46,796 nt of DNA from Lachnospiraceae bacterium UBA1712. GTDB taxonomy: Bacteria; Bacillota; Clostridia; Lachnospirales; Lachnospiraceae. A program made the translations under genes and the position numbers. The notes below the pieces were generated by a model that saw nothing but the letters and a program-made list of their open reading frames with translations, did no database searches and had not been told where the DNA came from. Shown piece after piece: positions 41,255 through 46,796 of this stretch; the stretch's first letter is position 1; every line of letters begins with the position of its first letter. The stretch spans positions 1 to 46,796 of the forward strand of contig DCJA01000032.1 in the NCBI GenBank assembly GCA_002317175.1, in the 5' to 3' direction.

Positions 41255-42280
41255 TTAGTGCTTCAAAGCAAGAGAGATAAATTTCTCTATAAGTTCTTCA
41301 AAGCTCATTCCAATAGCAGCTGCCTCCTGAGGAATAAGAGAAGTGCATGTCATTCCTGGCAATGTGTTGGCTTCAAGGCAGAATAATCTTCCATCCTTTG
41401 CCATCATAAAATCCATTCTCGCATAATCCCTAAGTCTCAGCGCCTTAAATGCTCTTTCAGCATATTGCTGCATCTCATTGGTCTTATTAGCATCCAGTAG
41501 GGCTGGACATGTTTCTACTGTTGATCCTGCCTGATACTTGTTTTTGTAATCATAAAATCCCTGTAATGGTGCAATCTCAATAATCGGAAGAGCCTTACCC
41601 TCAATAACTCCAACCGAGAACTCTCTACCAGCTATATATTCTTCAATAACAACCTCGTCGTCATACTTAAATCCCTCTGCAATAGCCGCATCATACTGGG
41701 ATTTGTCGTTTACGATAGATACTCCTACACTTGAACCACCGCAGCAGGACTTAACTACACATGGATAACCAACGGTATTGTCAGTACAGTCTCCCTTATA
41801 AAGATGAACACCCTTTGGAACTGGTATTCCTGCATAGGCCATTACTTCCTTGGCCATTCCTTTGTTAAGACATACTGCCGAGCTTAATGTATCTGTTCCC
41901 GTATAACAGATTCCTTCTAAATCAAATGCAGCCTGTACCTTTCCATTTTCACCATTCTCTCCGTGTAGTGCCATAAACACTACATCGGCCTCAAGGCATA
42001 ACTTAAGCACATTTGGTCCAAAGAAACCCTTGTATTCAGGATTTCTCATCGCCTTAACCGCATCAATATCAGGGTTATTCTCCTTAACTGCTTCTATTTC
42101 TCCTGCCCAGTCTATATCCTTATCAAAAATATCTTCTATCTCTTTGTCATAGCCCATATATGGATCAAGAATGATTGCCTTATGTCCATTTTTCTTTACA
42201 GCTTCATATACATTCTTTCCAGTAGAAAATGATACATCTCTTTCTGTACTTGTTCCTCCGGCTAAAACTACTATATTCAT
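41255..42280 (-). CDS. ddl: D-alanine--D-alanine ligase
   Basis: A 341-residue ATP-grasp enzyme. It starts NIVVLAGGTSTERDVSFSTG, has ALHGENGENGKVQAAFDLEG (substrate Ser/Glu region), VVKSCCGGSSVGVS as the ATP-binding loop and YARMDFMMAKDGRLFCLEAN with metal ligands, then TLPGMTCTSLIPQ. It joins two D-Ala for peptidoglycan. GGAGG is seven bases before the ATG. It heads ddl-murF. Confidence 0.95.
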   Translation of the reverse strand: MNIVVLAGGTSTERDVSFSTGKNVYEAVKKNGHKAIILDPYMGYDKEIEDIFDKDIDWAGEIEAVKENNPDIDAVKAMRNPEYKGFFGPNVLKLCLEADVVFMALHGENGENGKVQAAFDLEGICYTGTDTLSSAVCLNKGMAKEVMAYAGIPVPKGVHLYKGDCTDNTVGYPCVVKSCCGGSSVGVSIVNDKSQYDAAIAEGFKYDDEVVIEEYIAGREFSVGVIEGKALPIIEIAPLQGFYDYKNKYQAGSTVETCPALLDANKTNEMQQYAERAFKALRLRDYARMDFMMAKDGRLFCLEANTLPGMTCTSLIPQEAAAIGMSFEELIEKFISLALKH

Positions 42281-42317
42281 CCCAAGTCCTCCAAAATGAC
42301 TTTTTTATATCCCGTTT

Positions 42318-42346
42318 ATTATACTACCTGGCCTAACCATAGGCAA
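42318..42346 (-). promoter_or_regulatory. Promoter of ddl-murF
   Basis: On the minus strand TTGCCT (42341-42346) and TATAAT (42318-42323) are spaced by exactly 17 bases, about 38 bases before the ddl ATG. Confidence 0.78.
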
Positions 42347-42380
42347 GTTTGCGCCACATATAAAGAACTAAAGCTCATTA

Positions 42381-42413
42381 TAAAAGGGCTTTGGAAACTA
42401 TATCCAAAGCCCT
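42381..42413 (-). terminator. Terminator after the EF-hand-like gene
   Basis: Perfect arms AGGGCTTTGGA and TCCAAAGCCCT with a seven-base loop, then TTTTA on the minus strand. Confidence 0.85.
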
Positions 42414-42419
42414 GATGTT

Positions 42420-43424
42420 CTAATTTGCTATATCAAGATGCACTATATTGCCAACCGTTGCATTCTCGTATAGGAATATACCCATTTTTCTTATTGCTCC
42501 ATTAATATTATAATCATCAGAAGATCTTAGATTAAAATCAGTTATGGTATTACCCAGATAAATAGCTCCAACTCCTGATTCCTTAAGGTCAAGAAGCTTA
42601 TCATTGCCATCATCATCCTTGTACCATACTCTGAGTTTATTAAAAATATCATCATTTTCATCAATCCAGCCATTGCCATCAAGGTCATATTCTGCAAGAT
42701 CTGAAAAACCGTCTCCTGACTTAGTACCAAAGAGCTCACTGCCGTCATTGATGGTGCCATCACCATTTTTATCCAACGCGAGGAATCCATTTCCAGCACT
42801 CAGCTTGCTAATCTCCTCTGCTTCTCCATCACAATCCAGATCAAATGTAAATTTCTGATCGGAAAGATCTGCAACACTTCCGCTAAAGTTGAGCACCAGC
42901 GGGTCACAAAGGTTGGATATTGCTACTCCCTCACTTCTGTAATATCTCTCAAAACTACTGGTCATGGAAATATCCAGATTAAAATCAATGCTTCTCCCAT
43001 CTGCTGTGCTTATGTGTCCCTGGGAACTAAATGATACACTCTGGCTTTCCTGCTCATAGATTTCCTCCACACCCATTAACTGTATTGTGTGGAAACCACT
43101 TCCTGAGGACTGATGGTCCGAGCTAAGGTCCTCTATCCCCATTTTTTCCGAAAGTGTCTTGGCAGAATCATCTCCAAAGAAGATTCTCCAGAGATAGAGT
43201 ACAAACTGCTGTTTTACACTTTGCAGGTCCCTTGCTGCAGTAGGGGACTGATCCGTATTATTAAGTTTTGCTGCTGATATGGATGAGTATGTATCAGCAA
43301 AATTGTTCTGAGGAGCAATTTCCTCATTTTTCTGCTCCTGCAGACTGATTTGTAACTTCCTTGTTGAACTGGAACTTCTCGTTCCAACAGAATCCATTCT
43401 TACATTGTAGGATTCAATTCTCAA
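42420..43424 (-). CDS. EF-hand/calcium-loop repeat protein of unknown function
   Basis: A 334-residue acidic protein without signal peptide or membrane segment. Residues 1-130 are Ser/Gln/Asp-rich and probably disordered. Residues about 190-270 carry several acidic DxDxDG-like loops (LDCDGEAEE, LDKNGDGTINDGSE, DLDGNGWIDENDD), which are calcium-binding EF-hand or dockerin-like, followed by a beta-rich end. It starts with a TTG at 43424 preceded by GGGAG six bases upstream; the next in-frame Met is at residue 10. Similar acidic-loop proteins occur in motile and adherent bacteria. Function is unknown; the sigma-28-like site upstream is weak evidence for flagellar control. Confidence 0.78.
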   Translation of the reverse strand: MRIESYNVRMDSVGTRSSSSTRKLQISLQEQKNEEIAPQNNFADTYSSISAAKLNNTDQSPTAARDLQSVKQQFVLYLWRIFFGDDSAKTLSEKMGIEDLSSDHQSSGSGFHTIQLMGVEEIYEQESQSVSFSSQGHISTADGRSIDFNLDISMTSSFERYYRSEGVAISNLCDPLVLNFSGSVADLSDQKFTFDLDCDGEAEEISKLSAGNGFLALDKNGDGTINDGSELFGTKSGDGFSDLAEYDLDGNGWIDENDDIFNKLRVWYKDDDGNDKLLDLKESGVGAIYLGNTITDFNLRSSDDYNINGAIRKMGIFLYENATVGNIVHLDIAN

Positions 43425-43460
43425 CTATTTCTCCCTTCCAAATATGTGTTATTGAACTGA

Positions 43461-43497
43461 ACATAAAAAGGGATTCCATACTAAATATGAAATCCCT
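43461..43497 (-). terminator. Terminator or attenuator between acn and the EF-hand-like gene
   Basis: Arms AGGGATTtCATA and TATGgAATCCCT (one G-U pair) with a five-base loop, then TTTTT on the minus strand. It lies between the aconitase stop and the next gene's start, and downstream of the possible sigma-28 site. Confidence 0.75.
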
Positions 43498-43524
43498 CCA
43501 TGGTTTTGTTCTGTCCTACTACAT

Positions 43525-43551
43525 ATATCGGACCGGATAAGAAACAATATA
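43525..43551 (-). promoter_or_regulatory. Weak sigma-28-like promoter candidate
   Basis: On the minus strand TATA (43548-43551), 15 bases, then TCCGATAT (43525-43532) resembles TAAA-N15-GCCGATAT. A terminator-like hairpin follows before the gene, which counts against it. Confidence 0.35.
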
Positions 43552-43571
43552 ATATTTATTGCTAATATTAT

Positions 43572-45860
43572 TTAGATTCTGTTGTAGTTAATCAGACAAC
43601 CCTTAAGTATGATCTGACGCTCTTCATTAGTCATATCTCCAAGAGTAAGGTCGAATTCCTTTAAGCCATTATCGCTTACTACATAAGCCTTAATAACCTC
43701 AGCCTTCTCCTCAACTGCTTTTCTAATACCTGGAATATAGAGATAATCAAGATTCTTGAATGGAAGCTCGCCTTCCTTGATAAGGAATGGAAGCATACCC
43801 CAGTTCATAAGGTTAGAACGATATCTCTTTGTTGCATATTCGTTGGCGATATTAGCCCATCCACCAAGAACCTTCTGGCAGCTTGCAGCCTGCTCTCTTG
43901 CAGAACCGTCACCTGGCTTAACTGCGAAAATTGTTGAACCATATCCGATTCCAGCAGCTACTGCATCTGGATATGTCTTTTCAACTGTTTCCATTACAGC
44001 CTTAAGTTCTGGCTTGACAGCATATACATCTTCTCCAGCAACAAGTGCGTTCTGAGCCTTCTGCATATCCTTTGCAAGACCAACATAGTTAGGATCTTTT
44101 CTTGATAATGTAAATTCAGCAAGTCCAAGTGGATTTGATCTGAATGATGATGTTTCACCTGATGGAATAAGTTCATCAGTTGTTGTAACAGGATCATGAA
44201 TCTCGCTTACCACTCTGAGTACAAGGTTGTTTGGAAGCGCTTCCATCTTTGGCCAGTCCTTAATGTTTGGACCAAACTTAATTTCTACGCTTGGATCAGC
44301 AACACCCTTACTGTCAAATACTCTGTTCTTGTAAATATTGCTGTCAAAATGATACTTGTAAGCACCAATTCTTCCTTCAACCTCTGTTGCAGGTGTAAGG
44401 TAACCCTTGTTAGCTGCTGTTGCTGCGATTGATCTTGCATCCATAAGAGCAACTGAAGCAACCTGGCCATTCTGTACCTTAGAACCTTCACGGTTAGGGA
44501 AGTTACGTGTTGAATGTCTGATTGAAAATGCGTTATTTGCAGGTGTATCACCAGCACCGAAACATGGGCCACAGAATGCTGTCTTAAGAATTGCGCCTGT
44601 CTCAAGAAGAGTTGTTGCACAACCATTCTTCATAAGTTCCATATAAATTGGTGTAGAAGCAGGATATACATTAAGTGTGAATTCATCAGCACCGATATAG
44701 TTACCCTTTAAGATATCAGCTGCTGCACAGATATTTTCAAATCCACCACCAGCACAGCCAGCGATAACACCCTGATCAACATAGAGCTTACCATTTCTAA
44801 TCTTATCCTGAAGGCTGAAATCAACACTGTCGCCAAAGCTTACTTTTGCACGCTTCTCAACATCGTTAAGAATATCAGCAAGGTTAGCATTAACCTCTTC
44901 AATTGTATAAGCATTTGATGGATGGAATGGCATAGCAATCATTGGCTTAACCTTATCAAGTTCAATTGTGATCATGCCATCATAGTATGCAACTTCACCT
45001 GGATTAAGTTCCTTGTAATCTTCACTTCTTTCATGAATATCATAGAAGTCCTTAATCTGAGAATCTGTCTTCCAGATAGATGAAAGACATGTTGTCTCTG
45101 TTGTCATTACATCAACGCCAATTCTAAAATCAGCACTTAAGTTCTCAACACCTGGTCCAACAAATTCAAGTACCTTATTCTTAACATAGCCATTGGCAAA
45201 TACAGCACCAATAAGTGCGATTGCAACGTCCTGAGGACCAACACCAAGTGATGGCTTGCCTGTAAGGTAAATACCAATTACGCCTGGTCTGTCAATGTCA
45301 TATGTCTGGTTAAGAAGCTGCTTAACAAGCTCTGGTCCACCTTCACCCATTGCCATAGTACCAAGGGCACCATAACGTGTATGAGAGTCAGAACCAAGAA
45401 TCATCTTTCCGCCGCCTGCAAGCATTTCTCTTGCAAACTGATGTATAACTGCCTGATGAGGTGGTACATATACACCGCCGTATTTCTTAGCGCATGTAAG
45501 ACCAAACATGTGGTCATCTTCATTGATTGTTCCACCTACTGCACAAAGTGAATTGTGGCAGTTTGTGAGTACATAAGGAATTGGGAATTTCTCAAGTCCT
45601 GATGCACGTGCTGTCTGAATAATACCAACGAATGTTATATCGTGGCTGGTAAGCTTATCAAACTTAATCTTAAGCTTGTCCATGTTACCGGAAGTATTGT
45701 GATCAGCAAGAATATTGTATGCAATAGTCTCTTTTGAAGCGCAGTCCTTACAAACGTCTTTTCCTGTCTTTGCCTTAATTGCCGCTGCTGCTTCTGGGCC
45801 GTCTTCGATTATTTCAACGCCATTAAGCAGATATGCTCCACCTTTTGATAATGTGATCAT
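43572..45860 (-). CDS. Divergent aconitate hydratase-family protein
   Basis: A 762-residue aconitase superfamily enzyme with the four-domain layout: GSDSHTRYGALGTMAMG near residue 156, ALIGAVFANGYVKNK, then iron-sulfur cysteines C369 (in AGCAGGG), C430 and C433 (in FCGPCFGAGD), and a C-terminal swivel domain with NEYATKRYRSNLMNWGMLP. The usual SCTNSS motif around the first ligand is replaced by AGCAGGG, which lacks the T-N pair, so it belongs to a divergent branch often annotated only as hydratase. Citrate/isocitrate conversion is likely but another hydroxy-acid substrate is possible. ATG 45860 has AAGGAG six bases upstream; the ORF start at 45890 is rejected. Confidence 0.85.
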   Translation of the reverse strand: MITLSKGGAYLLNGVEIIEDGPEAAAAIKAKTGKDVCKDCASKETIAYNILADHNTSGNMDKLKIKFDKLTSHDITFVGIIQTARASGLEKFPIPYVLTNCHNSLCAVGGTINEDDHMFGLTCAKKYGGVYVPPHQAVIHQFAREMLAGGGKMILGSDSHTRYGALGTMAMGEGGPELVKQLLNQTYDIDRPGVIGIYLTGKPSLGVGPQDVAIALIGAVFANGYVKNKVLEFVGPGVENLSADFRIGVDVMTTETTCLSSIWKTDSQIKDFYDIHERSEDYKELNPGEVAYYDGMITIELDKVKPMIAMPFHPSNAYTIEEVNANLADILNDVEKRAKVSFGDSVDFSLQDKIRNGKLYVDQGVIAGCAGGGFENICAAADILKGNYIGADEFTLNVYPASTPIYMELMKNGCATTLLETGAILKTAFCGPCFGAGDTPANNAFSIRHSTRNFPNREGSKVQNGQVASVALMDARSIAATAANKGYLTPATEVEGRIGAYKYHFDSNIYKNRVFDSKGVADPSVEIKFGPNIKDWPKMEALPNNLVLRVVSEIHDPVTTTDELIPSGETSSFRSNPLGLAEFTLSRKDPNYVGLAKDMQKAQNALVAGEDVYAVKPELKAVMETVEKTYPDAVAAGIGYGSTIFAVKPGDGSAREQAASCQKVLGGWANIANEYATKRYRSNLMNWGMLPFLIKEGELPFKNLDYLYIPGIRKAVEEKAEVIKAYVVSDNGLKEFDLTLGDMTNEERQIILKGCLINYNRI

Positions 45861-45888
45861 ATTTTTCTCCTTTTTTGTTTTGTAACAC

Positions 45889-45906
45889 ACCTGGATACAT
45901 CCAGGT
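45889..45906. promoter_or_regulatory. Perfect palindrome at the acn transcription start
   Basis: ACCTGGA and TCCAGGT are exact seven-base inverts four bases apart. It overlaps the -10 and predicted start of the acn promoter and lacks a T run, so an operator or 5' mRNA hairpin is likelier than a terminator. Confidence 0.5.
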
Positions 45907-45933
45907 TATAAAACAACCTTAACCAGCACTCAA
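45905..45933 (-). promoter_or_regulatory. Promoter of the aconitase gene
   Basis: On the minus strand TTGAGT (45928-45933) and TATAAC (45905-45910) are spaced by exactly 17 bases. The -35 is inside the terminator of the phosphorylase gene. Confidence 0.6.
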
Positions 45934-45949
45934 AACTGAATGCTGGTTA
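45917..45949 (-). terminator. Terminator after glycogen phosphorylase
   Basis: Arms ACCAGCATTCA and TTGAGTGCTGGT (one G-U pair) with a short loop, followed by a moderate T-rich TTGTTTTA. It is imperfect but suitably placed. Confidence 0.6.
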
Positions 45950-45969
45950 GATTATGTAATACTTTTTAA

Positions 45970-46796
45970 TTATTTAGCTTCTGCTGCTTTCTTCTTAGGA
46001 AGCTTAACCTTATCAAGATGCCAGATTTCATCTACATATTCCTGAATTGTTCTGTCTGAAGTGAACTTTCCTGAGCATGCTACATTGAGAATAGCTGCCT
46101 TTGCCCATCTGTCTTCATCACGATAGAACTCTTCAATCTTCTTCTGAGCGTCTGCATAAGAACGGAAGTCCTTAAGGATAAAGTATCTGTCAGCCTTATC
46201 TGTAGACTCTGTATTAAGAAGTGAGTTGTAAAGTGTTCTGAACAACTCTGGATCCTGTGGTGAATAGAATCCATTAACAAGCTGCATAAGTACCTTTCTA
46301 ATATCTTCATCACTGTTGAAGATATCCATTGGATTGTATCCGCCGTTGTTCTCGTAGTTAATAACTTCATCTGAGCTAAGACCGAAGATAACTGCGTTAT
46401 CAGCACCAACTTCTTCTACGATTTCAACGTTAGCTCCATCCATAGTACCAAGTGTAAGCGCACCATTAAGCATGAACTTCATGTTACCTGTACCAGATGC
46501 TTCCTTTGAAGCTGTAGAAATCTGCTCTGATACATCTGCTGCGGCGAAAATCCACTCAGCATTAGATACACGATAGTTCTCAATAAATACAACCTTAAGC
46601 TTTCCATCGATTGATTCATCATTGTTAACAACGTCAGCTACTGAGTTGATAAGCTTAATTGTAAGCTTAGCATTTCTATAACCAGCTGCTGCCTTGGCAC
46701 CAAAGATAAATGTTCTTGGATAGAATTCCATCTCTGGATGTTCCTTAATCTGGTTGTAAAGATACATTACATGAAGAATGTTAAGAAGCTGTCTCT
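45970..46796 (-). CDS. glgP: Glycogen/maltodextrin phosphorylase, C-terminal part (cut by window edge)
   Basis: About 275 C-terminal residues of a GT35 phosphorylase are visible; the frame stays open through position 46796, so the apparent Met at 46767 is internal. PRTFIFGAKAAAGY, then ISTASKEASGTGNMKFMLNG with the PLP-binding Lys, TLGTMDGANVEI and FGLSSDEV match the phosphorylase core. It releases glucose-1-phosphate from alpha-1,4-glucan ends. The final KLPKKKAAEAK tail is a basic extension. The upstream part and start lie outside the window. Confidence 0.93.
   Translation of the reverse strand, partial: RQLLNILHVMYLYNQIKEHPEMEFYPRTFIFGAKAAAGYRNAKLTIKLINSVADVVNNDESIDGKLKVVFIENYRVSNAEWIFAAADVSEQISTASKEASGTGNMKFMLNGALTLGTMDGANVEIVEEVGADNAVIFGLSSDEVINYENNGGYNPMDIFNSDEDIRKVLMQLVNGFYSPQDPELFRTLYNSLLNTESTDKADRYFILKDFRSYADAQKKIEEFYRDEDRWAKAAILNVACSGKFTSDRTIQEYVDEIWHLDKVKLPKKKAAEAK

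Noticed and set aside
1..46796. CRISPR array, tRNA, rRNA or intact insertion sequence
   Set aside because: No regularly spaced repeats, no cloverleaf with TTCRANT loop, and no transposase gene with flanking inverted repeats were found on reading.

Overview
The window is AT-rich, Gram-positive Firmicute DNA. AGGAGG-type ribosome sites, TTGxxx-N17-TATAAT promoters and strong hairpin-plus-T terminators are everywhere. The gene set (TrpB2, DUF1934, trigger-factor-like lipoprotein, GH5/GH43 enzymes, a divergent aconitase and two possible flagellar sigma-28 sites) suggests a Lachnospiraceae bacterium such as Butyrivibrio, Pseudobutyrivibrio or Roseburia. This is inferred from protein character only; no database search was run. 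No tRNA, rRNA, CRISPR array, intact insertion sequence or integrase was seen.

Region 1 (1-15065, minus strand) looks like one long surface-glycan operon. It starts at an extended -10 promoter near 15060 and runs CapA-like protein, AI-2E-family membrane protein, pseF, GNAT acetyltransferase, N-acetyl sugar amidotransferase, polytopic protein, GT52-like transferase, pseI, GtrA, acyltransferase 3, second polytopic protein, DPM/GtrB-like GT2, FAD oxidoreductase, and a second GT2 cut by the window edge. Together these imply synthesis and CMP activation of a pseudaminic-acid-like nonulosonate, its modification (acetylation, possibly amidination), and export or transfer by a Gtr-type GT2/GtrA/polytopic-transferase route. 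pseB, pseC and pseG are not in the window and may lie beyond position 1.

Region 2 (15202-20046, minus strand) is a compact plant-glucan/hemicellulose operon: a membrane-anchored extracellular GH5 endoglucanase, an MFS importer and a cytoplasmic GH43.

Region 3 (20091-25844) carries trpS and guaA around a roughly 3 kb patch that looks rearranged. It holds an ABC-2 permease remnant, a 32-codon ORF overlapping its truncated end, an AAA/DUF4143 ATPase with a palindrome over its promoter, an unrecognised 130-residue ORF and an unusual GC-rich hairpin.

Region 4 (25872-36401) holds housekeeping and envelope genes: NlpC/P60 hydrolase, asnS and a trigger-factor-like lipoprotein (one apparent operon); a small membrane protein; ispE-gntR-DUF1934; a protein behind a good sigma-28 promoter match; and pyrC-pyrK-pyrD.

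Region 5 (36464-46796) has plsC, a LysR regulator divergent from trpB2 with a clear ATAA-N7-TTAT box between them, ddl-murF, an EF-hand-like repeat protein, a divergent aconitase, and the 3' end of glycogen phosphorylase. Several starts were moved to internal ATG or GTG codons where the ribosome site decides it.
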